64,000 nt of DNA from Sulfurospirillum oryzae (GCF_025770725.1 NZ_JANZKZ010000001.1:248001-312000), one strand, 5' to 3'; numbered from the stretch's first letter, positions 17,481-27,645 are shown. The notes: generated from the sequence alone by a model not told the origin. Numbers and translations: made by a program.

Positions 17481-18428
17481 ATGAACAATGGTAATCAGAT
17501 TTCAGAAATGATCTTTCAATTTGCAGAAGAAACATTTGCAAAACTTAAAAGCTTAAACATTCCACCTTATCCAAAATATTATCATGATACCTTTGTCGAA
17601 ACACTACAAAAAAGTGGTAATCCTGAGATAATAGAACTATCCCAAAAGCACAGTTATCTTTTTTCCAATGCTGGACAAGAAGAGATGGTGAGTGAGACGT
17701 GCTTTGGACTGATGAAAAAAGGGTTAGAAGAGTTTGTTAAAACAAACGATAACCTCAAATTTATTTCGGATGAAACATCGATAAATATCGATAATATTAA
17801 AAAAGACTATGAAAGTGTTGATACACACCAAGTGCTGCAAGCCTTTGATAATTTTCAAGGCAAAATATTGCATGAACTACAAGCGGCAGATGAGACAATT
17901 GCGAAACTCAAACTCGAAGTTGAACGCTTAGAGCGCGAATCCAATATCGACCCTTTAACCAAAGCACATAACCGAAGAGTTCTTGTTAAAGACTTAGAGG
18001 AAGTACTGAACTTTGGTCAAGACAAAGACATGGATATGCACCTTGTGATGTTTGATGCCGATGATTTTAAACAGATCAACGACTCTTTTGGACATATTGC
18101 AGGAGATAAAACACTGATTTTTCTATCTAAATTGATTCAAAACTCCCTTCGCCGTGGTACACGCATTTATCGATACGGTGGTGAAGAATTTGTGGTTATT
18201 CTCAACCGAACTTCTTTTGATGAAGCTACTAAAATTGTTGATCGCATCATCAAAGAGACGAGTGATAGTAAACTACTCTATAAAAACCATGACATCCATT
18301 TGACACTCAGTGCGGGTATTTGTTCGCATAAACAGAATATGAGTGCCGATGAGCTTTTAGACAAAGCAGATAAGGCTTTATATGAAGCCAAAAGAAGTGG
18401 TAAAAACTGTTTCAGGAGCACCTATTAA
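17481..18428 (+). CDS. Diguanylate cyclase
   Basis: A 315-residue soluble protein. The N-terminal 150 residues are helical without a recognised sensor and end in a coiled coil (AADETIAKLKLEVERLERES). A GGDEF domain follows: DPLTKAHNRR, metal-binding FDADDFKQINDSFGH and the active loop RYGGEEF, all intact, so it should make cyclic di-GMP. The inhibitory RxxD site before the loop is absent (RRGT). A -10-like TATACT lies at 17430-17435 and AAGG precedes the ATG. It overlaps cvpA by one base (TAATG). Confidence 0.93.
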   Translation: MNNGNQISEMIFQFAEETFAKLKSLNIPPYPKYYHDTFVETLQKSGNPEIIELSQKHSYLFSNAGQEEMVSETCFGLMKKGLEEFVKTNDNLKFISDETSINIDNIKKDYESVDTHQVLQAFDNFQGKILHELQAADETIAKLKLEVERLERESNIDPLTKAHNRRVLVKDLEEVLNFGQDKDMDMHLVMFDADDFKQINDSFGHIAGDKTLIFLSKLIQNSLRRGTRIYRYGGEEFVVILNRTSFDEATKIVDRIIKETSDSKLLYKNHDIHLTLSAGICSHKQNMSADELLDKADKALYEAKRSGKNCFRSTY

Positions 18429-18961
18429 TGGCAAGTTTTTCGATGTTTGATATTATTTCACTCGCATTAGTACTTATTCTAGGTATTAAGGGCATTATTA
18501 ACGGTTTTGTTAAAGAGGTCTTTGGACTTTTAGGCATTATTGGTGGTATTTACTTTGCTTCTCGCTATGCACATGTTGCTGGCAAAATGATCAATGATAA
18601 TTTTTTTGCTTTCAGCAACCAAGCATCGCTGTATCTTTTTGGTTTTATTGCCGTTTTGATTATTTTTTGGATTACATGTATCTTCTTAGGCTATCTTATC
18701 GCTCAGGCTTTAAGCCTTAGCGGTTTGAGCATCTTCGATAAGCTTGCTGGCTTTGTTGTTGGTAGCATGAAAATATTTTTAGTTTTCTCAGTACTTGCTG
18801 TAACATTGAGCAATATTGAATTTATCAAATCACGCATAGAGCCTTATGTGGCAAAAAGTATGATGTTTCCACTCTTTTTAGAAATGGGCAATTATATTGT
18901 AAAGCTCGATACAAACACGATGTTTGAGAGTCTACAGCCTAAAGAGAAAACCAACCCTTAA
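18428..18961 (+). CDS. cvpA: CvpA family membrane protein
   Basis: A 177-residue inner-membrane protein with four hydrophobic segments. The start [20 protein letters not shown] with [18 protein letters not shown] is the CvpA/colicin V production signature. The molecular role is unsettled; in other bacteria it affects envelope stress and bile resistance. It sits directly before fur, as in Campylobacter jejuni, and is translationally coupled to the diguanylate cyclase gene. Confidence 0.9.
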   Translation: MASFSMFDIISLALVLILGIKGIINGFVKEVFGLLGIIGGIYFASRYAHVAGKMINDNFFAFSNQASLYLFGFIAVLIIFWITCIFLGYLIAQALSLSGLSIFDKLAGFVVGSMKIFLVFSVLAVTLSNIEFIKSRIEPYVAKSMMFPLFLEMGNYIVKLDTNTMFESLQPKEKTNP

Positions 18962-18972
18962 AAGAGGTCATG

Positions 18973-19440
18973 ATGAGTACATTTGAAAATCTTGAATATA
19001 ACTCTTTGCTCTCAAGCTTTAAAGAGTTATTGAAAAATAATAGTCTAAAATTTACAAAACAGCGTGAAGTGGTTTTAAAAACTCTTTATGAAAAAAATGA
19101 ACACTTTACGCCTGAAGATCTCTATATTTTTCTTAAAAGTACCTACCCTGAACTCAATATTGGCATTGCTACGGTGTACCGCACACTTAACCTTCTTGAA
19201 GAGTCTAACATGGTCACTTCGATCTCGTTTGGTGTTGCAGGTAAAAAATTTGAACTTGCCAACAAACCACACCACGATCACATGATCTGCAAAAGTTGTG
19301 GACTCATCATCGAATTTCAAAATGATAAAATCGAACAACTACAACTTGAAATTGCGAAAGCAAACCATTTCATCATTACCAGCCATTTAATGCAACTACG
19401 TGGTCTTTGCAAAGAGTGTGCTCAAAAAAGCAAACATTAG
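18973..19440 (+). CDS. fur: Ferric uptake regulator Fur
   Basis: Iron-responsive repressor. A winged-helix domain with [20 protein letters not shown] and [14 protein letters not shown] is followed by the metal-binding dimer domain with [16 protein letters not shown] and a second Cys pair LCKECAQ; it matches Fur in length (about 155 residues). Two ATG codons are adjacent at 18970 and 18973; GAGG (18964-18967) is better spaced for the second. It lies between cvpA and lysS as in Campylobacter. Confidence 0.95.
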   Translation: MSTFENLEYNSLLSSFKELLKNNSLKFTKQREVVLKTLYEKNEHFTPEDLYIFLKSTYPELNIGIATVYRTLNLLEESNMVTSISFGVAGKKFELANKPHHDHMICKSCGLIIEFQNDKIEQLQLEIAKANHFIITSHLMQLRGLCKECAQKSKH

Positions 19441-19457
19441 GAAAAGAGGACGAGATT

Positions 19458-20978
19458 TTGATATTTCAAGACCAATACCAACAACAACGTATCGAAAAGG
19501 GAAAAGCGCTCCATGCGCTTGGTCGCAACCCTTATAGGCACAATATTATCAAAGATACTAGCACGAAAGAATTTCTTGAGTGTTATGAATATGTCATTGA
19601 GAGTGAACTCAAACGTGATGAACATAAAAACAACACGGTTGTAGGTCGTATCAAATTTTTGCGTCACATGGGCAAAGCTGCTTTTGCAAAAATCGAAGAT
19701 GAGCAAGGATTATTACAAATTTATTTTAGTCGTGAATCTATCGGTGAAGAGTGGTTTGAAGAAGCCAAAAGACTGGTTGAAGTGGGTGATATTATTAGCG
19801 TAACAGGCTTTCCTTTCGTTACTAAAACAGGTGAACTTTCTTTACATGTAAAAGCCTTAGAGGTTGCCACAAAGTCTATTGTTCCATTGCCTGAAAAGTT
19901 CCATGGTCTTCAAGATAAAGAGCTTCGTTACCGCAAACGCTACCTCGATATGATTATGAATAGCGATGTGCGCAGAACGTTTAAAATCAGAAGTAAAATC
20001 GTGAGCGAAATTCGTCACTTCTTTGAAGAGAGAGACTTTTTAGAGGTCGAAACACCGATGATGCACCCCATTGCTGGAGGCGCAAATGCTAAACCATTTG
20101 TAACACACCACAATGCACTTGGTATTGATCGTTATCTCCGTATTGCACCTGAACTTTACCTCAAACGCCTTGTTGTCGGCGGTTTTGAAGCTGTTTTTGA
20201 AATCAACCGTAACTTTAGAAATGAAGGTATGGATCAAACCCATAACCCTGAATTTACGATGATCGAATTTTACTGGGCATACCATAATTACCATGATTTG
20301 ATGCATTTAACCGAAGAGATGTTCGATGTATTGCTTAAAAAACTCAAACTTCCACGTAAACTTCCTTATGGTGAAATGGAGATTGATTTTTCAAAACCAT
20401 TCCGCAAAATTGCCTTTAGAGCAGCCCTCAGTGAAATTGGTGGCGTTCCTGATGAGATTTTAGATAATCGTGCTCAAATTATCAAGTATATTACCGACAA
20501 AGGCTTGAACGTTGAAGCAAACCTTAGTCTTGGTAAACTCTATGAAGAACTGTTTGATCTTTTTGTCGAAGAGAAACTTATCAATCCTACCTTTATTATT
20601 GATTACCCTATTGAAATTAGTCCACTCGCTCGTAGAAGTGAAGAAAATCCAAACATTGCAGAGCGCTTTGAGCTCTTCATTGCGGGGCGAGAGATCGCCA
20701 ATGGATTTAATGAACTCAATGATCCTCTGGATCAATACGAACGATTTGCAAAACAGTTGCAAGCTAAAAATGCAGGTGATGATGAAGCCCATGAGATGGA
20801 TGAAGATTACGTCTACGCTCTAGGCTATGGCTTGCCACCAACAGCGGGACAAGGACTAGGAATTGATCGTTTGACGATGCTTTTAACCAATGAGCAATCG
20901 ATCAAAGATGTTATTCTTTTCCCAGCGATGAAACCGCTGAATGACAATGATGAACAAACACAAAAAGATGAGGAATAA
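19458..20978 (+). CDS. lysS: Lysyl-tRNA synthetase, class II
   Basis: Charges tRNA(Lys). About 506 residues: an OB-fold anticodon domain near the N terminus ([20 protein letters not shown]), class II motif 2 with [20 protein letters not shown] and motif 3 [12 protein letters not shown] place the start at the TTG at 19458, just after the fur stop, because GAGGACGAG lies upstream and the protein then begins [20 protein letters not shown] like its relatives; a start inside fur at 19407 is unlikely. An exact palindrome (19841-19852) is read as LHVK. glyA follows after two bases. Confidence 0.97.
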   Translation: MIFQDQYQQQRIEKGKALHALGRNPYRHNIIKDTSTKEFLECYEYVIESELKRDEHKNNTVVGRIKFLRHMGKAAFAKIEDEQGLLQIYFSRESIGEEWFEEAKRLVEVGDIISVTGFPFVTKTGELSLHVKALEVATKSIVPLPEKFHGLQDKELRYRKRYLDMIMNSDVRRTFKIRSKIVSEIRHFFEERDFLEVETPMMHPIAGGANAKPFVTHHNALGIDRYLRIAPELYLKRLVVGGFEAVFEINRNFRNEGMDQTHNPEFTMIEFYWAYHNYHDLMHLTEEMFDVLLKKLKLPRKLPYGEMEIDFSKPFRKIAFRAALSEIGGVPDEILDNRAQIIKYITDKGLNVEANLSLGKLYEELFDLFVEEKLINPTFIIDYPIEISPLARRSEENPNIAERFELFIAGREIANGFNELNDPLDQYERFAKQLQAKNAGDDEAHEMDEDYVYALGYGLPPTAGQGLGIDRLTMLLTNEQSIKDVILFPAMKPLNDNDEQTQKDEE

Positions 20979-20980
20979 AA

Positions 20981-22228
20981 ATGAGTATTTTAAAAACTGT
21001 TGACCCTGTTGTTTATGACTTAACCGTAAAAGAGTTGCACCGCCAATGTGACCATTTGGAAATGATTGCCAGTGAAAATTTTACCTACCCCGCTGTTATG
21101 GAAGCAATGGGAAGTGTCTTTACAAACAAATACGCTGAGGGTTATCCAGGTAAACGCTACTACGGTGGTTGTGAATTTGCGGACGCTGTTGAGCAACTTG
21201 CGATTGACAGAGTCTGTAAACTTTTCGGATGTACCTATGCCAATGTTCAACCAAACTCCGGTAGCCAAGCCAATCAAGGTGTTTACCAAGCCCTTCTTAA
21301 TCCTTATGACAAAATTTTAGGTATGGATTTAAGCCACGGTGGTCACTTAACGCACGGTGCCAAAGTGAGTAGTTCAGGTAAAACCTATTCAAGTTTCTTC
21401 TATGGTGTTGAGCTTGATGGTCGCATTAATTATGACAAAGTAAGAGAAATTGCCAATATCGTTAAACCTAAAATGATCGTGTGTGGCGCAAGTGCATACC
21501 CAAGAGAGATTGATTTTGCAAAATTTAGAGAGATCGCAGACGAAGTGGGCGCTTACCTTTTTGCTGACATCGCACATATTGCTGGTTTAGTCGCAGGTGG
21601 TGAGCATCCAAGTCCATTCCCTCACTGTCATGTGGTTAGTTCGACAACACACAAAACGCTTCGCGGCGCACGTGGCGGTATTATCCTTACCAATGACGAA
21701 GAGATCGCTAAAAAAGTCAATAGCGCGATCTTCCCAGGAATTCAAGGTGGTCCATTAGTACACGTCATTGCAGCCAAAGCGGTTGGTTTTGCAGAAAACT
21801 TGAAACCTGAGTGGACAACGTATGCAAAACAAGTACGTGCCAATGCTAAAGTTTTGGCAGATGTTCTCATCAAACGTGGCTATGACATCGTGAGTGGTGG
21901 CACAGACAACCATCTTGTTCTTGTCTCTTTCTTGAACAAAGAATTTAGCGGTAAAGAGGCTGACCTTGCTCTTGGTCGCGCAGGTATTACGGTCAATAAA
22001 AACACCGTTCCTGGCGAAACACGAAGCCCTTTTGTCACCAGTGGTGTTCGCATTGGCTCACCCGCACTTACAGCGCGTGGTATGAAAGAGAAAGAGTTTG
22101 AAATTATTGCGAATAAAATCGCTGATGTGTTAGACAATATCAACGATGAAGCTTTACATGTAAAGATCAAAGATGAGATGAAAGCGCTAGCAAGCAACTT
22201 CATCATCTATGACAGACCAACCTACTAA
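20981..22228 (+). CDS. glyA: Serine hydroxymethyltransferase
   Basis: PLP enzyme interconverting serine and glycine and feeding one-carbon units to folate. The 415 residues include [15 protein letters not shown], the substrate loop YPGKRYYGG, the PLP-lysine region [13 protein letters not shown] and [10 protein letters not shown]. Two bases separate it from lysS and 8 from the DUF1882 gene. An exact palindrome at 22153-22164 near the 3' end is read as LHVK in a surface-like helix. Confidence 0.98.
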   Translation: MSILKTVDPVVYDLTVKELHRQCDHLEMIASENFTYPAVMEAMGSVFTNKYAEGYPGKRYYGGCEFADAVEQLAIDRVCKLFGCTYANVQPNSGSQANQGVYQALLNPYDKILGMDLSHGGHLTHGAKVSSSGKTYSSFFYGVELDGRINYDKVREIANIVKPKMIVCGASAYPREIDFAKFREIADEVGAYLFADIAHIAGLVAGGEHPSPFPHCHVVSSTTHKTLRGARGGIILTNDEEIAKKVNSAIFPGIQGGPLVHVIAAKAVGFAENLKPEWTTYAKQVRANAKVLADVLIKRGYDIVSGGTDNHLVLVSFLNKEFSGKEADLALGRAGITVNKNTVPGETRSPFVTSGVRIGSPALTARGMKEKEFEIIANKIADVLDNINDEALHVKIKDEMKALASNFIIYDRPTY

Positions 22229-22236
22229 GGGAAACT

Positions 22237-22779
22237 ATGTACAATATTGATGTCTCTCTCATTAAAATGATTACCGATCACTATTGGATTAAACGTGACA
22301 ACATTGTCCAAAAGATCGATTTTGGCGGGAGAGTCTTTTTTGATAAGTATGAGCGTATTGATCAGCCATTGAGCAACAGTATCATCAAAGATCATCTTGA
22401 TGGCAAAATTACCGTTGCTCACTCTTTGATTAACCGTTTTGATAAGGTCGAAAATATTGTTTTTGACTATAATGGAAGAAATACCGAGCGATTTTGGCAT
22501 AGGGCACAACTTTTGCTTAGAGAAGAGGGATTCATCAATTTTACTGCGTATAAAAGTAAAACGGAGGGTCATCTACATCTGTATGTTCATAAAGGTCATA
22601 CTACCTTGCAAGAGGGGTATCAGATCGCTAAAATGCTCTCGGCAAAGCTTTCTCAAAAGCTTCCGCGCGAGTGGAGGATGTTCCCAACACAGGAGCTTCC
22701 AAAAGAGTTTAACATTTTGGCACTGCCTTATGACTTGTACCAAAAAGAGCGAGGCGCTTCTTGGTCGAAGCATATGTAG
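22237..22779 (+). CDS. DUF1882 protein with primase-like features
   Basis: A 180-residue protein of the DUF1882 family, found to my knowledge in Campylobacterota, where it follows glyA. No function is known. I see a pattern like archaeo-eukaryotic primase (AEP) polymerases: an acidic strand IVFDYNG, a helix, then [17 protein letters not shown] (like the S/T-G-x-G-x-H-x-Y strand), then [20 protein letters not shown] (like 'FPK...gn.irLP'). The second metal ligand would be Asn instead of Asp, so it may be inactive. The comparison is by eye only. Confidence 0.75.
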   Translation: MYNIDVSLIKMITDHYWIKRDNIVQKIDFGGRVFFDKYERIDQPLSNSIIKDHLDGKITVAHSLINRFDKVENIVFDYNGRNTERFWHRAQLLLREEGFINFTAYKSKTEGHLHLYVHKGHTTLQEGYQIAKMLSAKLSQKLPREWRMFPTQELPKEFNILALPYDLYQKERGASWSKHM

Positions 22780-22804
22780 TATAACATCATTCTAAGGAGA
22801 ACCG

Positions 22805-23545
22805 ATGGAAAATAGAAATGAGCTCAGTGATATTGTCTTAGAAAAAGGAGACAGTAAAACCGTTAAAATGAAACGAATCCTTATTTTAGTTGCTTTTTTA
22901 ATTCTTGTATTTCTTGTTGCACTCGCAAGTATGAAATTAGCAAACAAAGATCAAGGCAAAGATGCATCTAAACTGATTTTACCGCCAGAACCAACACAAG
23001 AGACACAAGTTCCTAAAGATGACCAACTCTTTAAGCAAGTACCAATTATTGAAGAGAACCCTAAAAAAGAGAGTTTTGAAGATATGATCAAAACCCTTAA
23101 AGAAAAAGAAGCTCAAAAGCAAGAAGAAGCAAAAGGCACTGATGCAAAAACAAAAGAGACAACAGTCCCAGTTACTGCTCCAGTCAAAGAAGCAACACCA
23201 ACGAAAACAGTCAAAGAAGAACCTAAAAAAGAGGCTGCGAAACCTCAGCCAATGCTTCGTAGTACCGAAGTTACATCTAGTACACCGACTGCTCCTTCTA
23301 GCGGAAATGCCGATGCGGGGATTTATGTTCAAGTAGGCGCTGTTGCAACTGCACCTGATGCAAAACAACTCAACGACATCAAATCCAAAGGGTTTGAATA
23401 CAAACTTTATACCACCGTTGTCAATGGCAATAAAGTGACAAAAATTCTTATTGGACCATACGCTAAATCAAGTGATGCAGAAAGTGCTCTTGTTCTTATT
23501 CGCTCTAGTGTCAACAAAAACGCATTTATTTACAGGGTGAAGTAA
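22805..23545 (+). CDS. SPOR-domain membrane protein
   Basis: A 246-residue bitopic protein: a cytoplasmic start, one membrane segment (about 24-44, ILILVAFLILVFLVALAS), a Lys/Glu/Pro-rich spacer and a C-terminal SPOR domain (about 172-246, IYVQVGAVATAPDAKQLNDI, with ILIGPYAKSSDAESAL). SPOR domains bind denuded septal peptidoglycan, so a role in cell division is likely. It corresponds in position to Campylobacter Cj0404. TAAGGAG precedes the ATG; trpE starts two bases after its stop. Confidence 0.88.
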   Translation: MENRNELSDIVLEKGDSKTVKMKRILILVAFLILVFLVALASMKLANKDQGKDASKLILPPEPTQETQVPKDDQLFKQVPIIEENPKKESFEDMIKTLKEKEAQKQEEAKGTDAKTKETTVPVTAPVKEATPTKTVKEEPKKEAAKPQPMLRSTEVTSSTPTAPSSGNADAGIYVQVGAVATAPDAKQLNDIKSKGFEYKLYTTVVNGNKVTKILIGPYAKSSDAESALVLIRSSVNKNAFIYRVK

Positions 23546-23546
23546 G

Positions 23547-24959
23547 GTGCTAAACTCTCGTAAAATTCTTTTCGATCAGCTCACTCCGATTACGATTTTT
23601 GCAAAGTTGCAAAGTTATTTTTCGGGTGAGCTCTGCTTTTTATTTGAAAGTGCCATCAATAACAACGATGGCAACTTTAGTTTTCTCTTTATTGGCGCAC
23701 GTGAACGCATTATCCACCAACACGATAAAAGTACGCACATCGATGAAAATGGAATCTCCCACGATCTTGGAAACAACCCTTTTACCTATCTAAAAAAACG
23801 CTATGCAGAGATTGATAAAACACGCTACCAAAACCAAGCCAAAGAGCTAGGTGTTGGCTTTGTCGATGGGTTTATCGGCTACATCGGATATGATGCCGTC
23901 AAAATTTTTGAGCCACGTTTAAGATCTCACATGGATCCGCTCGAAGATGAGATAAACATCCCTGACATTGATCTTATGCGACCAAAACTGGTCTGTACTT
24001 TTTCACACAAGACCAATACGCTCGTACTCACAACGTTTGTTCCAGAGATTGCGGCACAAATGGATAAGATCGAGGGGGCACTTAAAGAGCCTCATGTTTA
24101 TATTCCTATTCAAACAGCGCATGTCGATAAATCTAAAGGAAATTTTGCTTTTTCAAAAGAACATTTTTTTGAGATGGTAAACAAATCCAAAGAGATGATT
24201 CGCAGTGGTGATGTCTTTCAGATTTTGATGTCAAACCGTTTCACCCAATACACAAAAATTGATCGCCTCAGTTTTTATCGTATTTTGCGCCAGAAAAATC
24301 CATCGCCTTATATGTTTTACCTCTCTTATCCAAAGTTTGCCATCATTGGCAGCTCTCCTGAGGTCATGATAGGGCTTAAAGATGGACACATTTTACTTCG
24401 TCCAATTGCTGGAACACGCAAACGTGGCTCTACCTATGAGAAAGACCAAGCCTACGAAAAAGAGATGCTCAGTGATGAGAAAGAACGAGCAGAGCATTTA
24501 ATGCTCATCGATCTTGGACGCAACGACCTTGGACGCGTCGCCAAAGTGGGAAGTGTGAAAGTGAAAGAGATGATGCGTGTGGAGCGTTACTCACACGTCA
24601 TGCACATGGTGAGTGACATTGAAGCAACACTCGATGCAAAACATGACATGTTCGACCTTTTTGCGGCTACCTTTACTGCTGGAACGATGACAGGAACACC
24701 CAAAATTCGCGCGATGGAACTTATTAGCGATTTTGAAGGCATTAAACGAAGTTTCTACAGTGGTGCGGCAGGTTATTTTGGATTTGATGGCAATATGGAC
24801 AGCTGTATTATGATTCGTACCGCGTACTTGGATGACGAAAAGATTATTTTCCAAGCAGGTGCTGGCATTGTTGCCGATAGCCAACCCGAGCTTGAATACT
24901 TGGAAGTAACCAATAAACTAGGAGCCATGACTAGCTCTTTAGATGATCTTAAAGAGTAG
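23547..24959 (+). CDS. trpE: Anthranilate synthase component I
   Basis: Chorismate-utilising enzyme of 470 residues making anthranilate with a glutaminase partner. C-terminal motifs are RPIAGTRKRG, LIDLGRNDLGRVAKVGSVKV, HMVSDIEATL and TFTAGTMTGTPKIRAMELIS. Aminodeoxychorismate synthase (PabB) is the main alternative, but PIAGTRKRG and the full-length N-terminal domain favour TrpE. The GTG start is one base after the SPOR gene stop. The partner TrpG/PabA and other trp genes are not in the window. Confidence 0.85.
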   Translation: MLNSRKILFDQLTPITIFAKLQSYFSGELCFLFESAINNNDGNFSFLFIGARERIIHQHDKSTHIDENGISHDLGNNPFTYLKKRYAEIDKTRYQNQAKELGVGFVDGFIGYIGYDAVKIFEPRLRSHMDPLEDEINIPDIDLMRPKLVCTFSHKTNTLVLTTFVPEIAAQMDKIEGALKEPHVYIPIQTAHVDKSKGNFAFSKEHFFEMVNKSKEMIRSGDVFQILMSNRFTQYTKIDRLSFYRILRQKNPSPYMFYLSYPKFAIIGSSPEVMIGLKDGHILLRPIAGTRKRGSTYEKDQAYEKEMLSDEKERAEHLMLIDLGRNDLGRVAKVGSVKVKEMMRVERYSHVMHMVSDIEATLDAKHDMFDLFAATFTAGTMTGTPKIRAMELISDFEGIKRSFYSGAAGYFGFDGNMDSCIMIRTAYLDDEKIIFQAGAGIVADSQPELEYLEVTNKLGAMTSSLDDLKE

Positions 24960-24967
24960 CTTTTAAT

Positions 24968-25759
24968 ATGTTACTCTTTAGTATTTTTGGCTACCCCGTT
25001 GCACACTCCATCTCTCCTCGTCTACACAATACCGTCTTACAAGCACTTAAACTTGATGGTTGTTATATTCGAAAAGCCATCACAGAGCCTGAAAAACTTC
25101 TTTCTACTTTTCATGCAATGGGGCTTTCTGGCGCTAATGTAACAGTGCCTCATAAAGAAACAGCCTTTGCTCAATGCGATGAAGTACGGGGCATTGCTAA
25201 AGAGATTGGTGCAGTGAATACCTTGGTGAAAGAAGGGTCTCGTGTCATTGGATACAACACGGATGCCGAAGGGTTTTTTGAAGCGATTAAAAGTTTTGGA
25301 TACATTCGAAATGCCCTTATTTTAGGCGCAGGAGGAACAGCTAAAGCAATTGCTGTGATTTTAAAAGAACGCGACATTGAAGTCACAATTTTGAACCGTT
25401 CCGCTTCCAGACTTGCCTTTTTTGAGGCAAAAGGCTTTACATGTAAAACATGGGAAACCTTCACTCCTATGCCTTATGACCTCATCATCAATACCACGTC
25501 TGCTGGTTTAAAAGATGAAGAGTATCCGTGCGATAAAGAGCTTTTAAAAAGCATTTTTAAAGAATCAAAGTATGCTTTTGATGTTATTTATAACAAACCA
25601 ACGCCATTTTTAGATCTGGCACGAAGCTGTCATCTTACCTGTAAAGATGGTAAAGAGATGCTTTTGTACCAAGGTGTACTTGCTTTCAATCTTTTTTTCT
25701 CACAACATTACGACTTTAAAACCATCGAATCTTTGATGCGTCCCGCTTTTGAACTCTAA
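24968..25759 (+). CDS. aroE: Shikimate dehydrogenase
   Basis: NADPH-dependent reduction of 3-dehydroshikimate. The 263 residues show the substrate site GYPVAHSISPRLHN, VTVPHKE, NTLV...GYNTDAEGF and the nucleotide loop ALILGAGGTAKAIA. It follows trpE by 8 bases, so two steps of aromatic synthesis are coexpressed. An exact palindrome (25436-25447) is read as Phe-Thr-Cys-Lys, the rarer reading. Confidence 0.96.
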   Translation: MLLFSIFGYPVAHSISPRLHNTVLQALKLDGCYIRKAITEPEKLLSTFHAMGLSGANVTVPHKETAFAQCDEVRGIAKEIGAVNTLVKEGSRVIGYNTDAEGFFEAIKSFGYIRNALILGAGGTAKAIAVILKERDIEVTILNRSASRLAFFEAKGFTCKTWETFTPMPYDLIINTTSAGLKDEEYPCDKELLKSIFKESKYAFDVIYNKPTPFLDLARSCHLTCKDGKEMLLYQGVLAFNLFFSQHYDFKTIESLMRPAFEL

Positions 25760-25779
25760 ATCTTTCTAAAGGAGAGCTC

Positions 25780-27420
25780 GTGCAGCTCGAAAAAACACTG
25801 GGTAACCCTTATGCGCATGATTATCAACTCCTCATTAAAAATATTCTAAACGCTCCCATCTATTTTGATCCGAACCAAGAGATCGTTTACCGTGGCGAAA
25901 AACGTTTCACCTATGCTACTTTTAAAAAACGTGTTCACAGACTTGCCAATATGCTAACCTCTTTAGGGGTTAAAGCTGGCGATACGGTCGCTGTCATGGA
26001 TTATGATTCGCATCGCTATTTAGAGTGCTATTTCGCCATTCCCATGTTAGGAGCGGTGCTTCATACCATCAACATTCGCCTCTCGCCTGAACAGATTCTC
26101 TACACCATTGACCATGCAGAAGATGATGTTATCTTAGCGCATACCGATTTGTTACCTGTCCTTGAGCAGATCAAAGGAAGGCTTGATGTGGAGAGTTTTA
26201 TCGTTTTATCGGATGATGAAAAAATACCTCCAACCTCTTTACATGTAAAAGGGGAATACGAAGCGCTTCTTTCACAACAGAGTGATTTTTTCGACTTCCC
26301 AGACTTTAATGAAAACACGCGTGCAACGACTTTTTACACCACAGGAACAACCGGTCTTCCTAAAGGCGTTTACTTTACCCATCGCCAACTGGTTCTTCAC
26401 ACATTAGGCGTACTCGCAACACTTGGCAGTGCCCCAAGGCAAGGCAATTTTCAACAAAATGACGTTTATATGCCCATCACGCCAATGTTTCATGTCCATG
26501 CGTGGGGACTCCCTTATGTTGCAACGATGCTAGGTGTCAAGCAAGTTTACCCAGGGCGATATATGCCAGACCTCTTATTAGAACTTATCGACAAAGAAAA
26601 GGTCACCTTCTCGCACTGTGTTCCAACCATCATGCACATGCTCTTTAATTCCCCCAAAATAAATGAAGTCAATCTCAAAGGATGGAAAGTTATTATCGGA
26701 GGAGCGGCACTTCCAAAAGCGATGTGTAAAGAGGCTCTTAAAAGAGGGATTGATATGTTCACAGGGTATGGCATGAGTGAGACCTGCCCAATTTTGAGCC
26801 TTGCACAGCTTACACCTGATATGCTTGAGCTAGATTGCGATGCACAAAGCGACATCCGCATTAAGACAGGTCGTCCTATGGGGCTTGTTGAAATGCAAAT
26901 CGTAGACGAGCAAATGACACCTCTTCCAAGAGATGGCATCAGCACAGGTGAGATTGTTGTACGTTCTCCATGGCTAACACAAGGCTATTTCAAAGACCAA
27001 AAAAATTCTGAGATACTTTGGCATGGAGGGTATCTGCATACGGGAGATATGGCAAATGTCGATGAAAAAGGCTATATCAAGATCACCGATCGCGTCAAAG
27101 ACATCATCAAAGTGGGTGGTGAATGGGTTTCATCTTTGGAGCTCGAAGATATTATTAACCAACATCCGCATGTCAAAGAAGTTGCCGTCATTGGCGTGGA
27201 AGATGATAAATGGGGTGAGAGACCACTCGCCCTTGTTGTTCTTGATGCCAATAGCACCGTCAGCGATAAAGAGATACTTCTCCATGCCAAAGAGTTCATC
27301 AAAAAAGGCATTATGGCACGTGAAGGTATGCTACTCAAAGTAAAATTTGTTGAAAGTATTGATAAAACCAGTGTTGGGAAGGTTGATAAGAAAGAGCTAC
27401 GTAAAAAATATAGTCTCTAA
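25780..27420 (+). CDS. Acyl-CoA synthetase (AMP-forming), AlkK-like
   Basis: A 546-residue acid:CoA ligase of the ANL superfamily. Motifs are the P-loop TFYTTGTTGLPKGVYF, GYGMSETCPILS, LHTGDMANVDEKGYIKITDR and the C-terminal lysine region SVGKVDKKELRKKY. The sequence pattern is that of the medium/long-chain fatty acid ligase group; the exact substrate cannot be read. The start is GTG, with GGAGAG upstream. An exact palindrome (26238-26249) is read as LHVK. A 32-bp palindrome follows the stop. Confidence 0.88.
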   Translation: MQLEKTLGNPYAHDYQLLIKNILNAPIYFDPNQEIVYRGEKRFTYATFKKRVHRLANMLTSLGVKAGDTVAVMDYDSHRYLECYFAIPMLGAVLHTINIRLSPEQILYTIDHAEDDVILAHTDLLPVLEQIKGRLDVESFIVLSDDEKIPPTSLHVKGEYEALLSQQSDFFDFPDFNENTRATTFYTTGTTGLPKGVYFTHRQLVLHTLGVLATLGSAPRQGNFQQNDVYMPITPMFHVHAWGLPYVATMLGVKQVYPGRYMPDLLLELIDKEKVTFSHCVPTIMHMLFNSPKINEVNLKGWKVIIGGAALPKAMCKEALKRGIDMFTGYGMSETCPILSLAQLTPDMLELDCDAQSDIRIKTGRPMGLVEMQIVDEQMTPLPRDGISTGEIVVRSPWLTQGYFKDQKNSEILWHGGYLHTGDMANVDEKGYIKITDRVKDIIKVGGEWVSSLELEDIINQHPHVKEVAVIGVEDDKWGERPLALVVLDANSTVSDKEILLHAKEFIKKGIMAREGMLLKVKFVESIDKTSVGKVDKKELRKKYSL

Positions 27421-27424
27421 AAGA

Positions 27425-27456
27425 AAGAAAGATATTTACATGTAAATATCTTTCTT
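27425..27456. repeat. 32-bp perfect palindrome centred on TTTACATGTAAA
   Basis: Five bases after the acyl-CoA ligase stop, a gapless perfect palindrome of 16-base arms (left arm AAGAAAGATATTTACA) surrounds an exact copy of the recurrent 12-mer at 27435-27446. As RNA it could fold into a long hairpin ending transcription of the upstream gene, but no T-tract follows. The rest of the gap to 27645 holds only a possible short hydrophobic reading frame. Confidence 0.85.
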
Positions 27457-27485
27457 GAAAATTCGCAAACCGTATAAAAGGGACT

Positions 27486-27617
27486 ATGACTCTTTTTTTC
27501 CTATCCTTTTTGATTTTAGGAAACACCCTCTTATTTGCTATCGCCATCTTTGATCAAAAAATGTTGTTCTTTGTAAGACAACATTGCGAATTTTATGTTA
27601 CACTAATACAATTATAG
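27486..27617 (+). CDS. Possible 43-residue hydrophobic peptide
   Basis: A short frame starting MTLFFLSFLILGNTLLFAIA with AAAGGG about 5 bases upstream; residues 2-22 would form one membrane helix, followed by a polar tail. It would fill most of the gap between the acyl-CoA ligase and the sensor cyclase. No family is recognised, and AT-rich intergenic DNA easily yields such frames, so this is tentative. Confidence 0.25.
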   Translation: MTLFFLSFLILGNTLLFAIAIFDQKMLFFVRQHCEFYVTLIQL

Positions 27618-27645
27618 GTGTGACATTTCAAAGCAGAGAGCTCAA

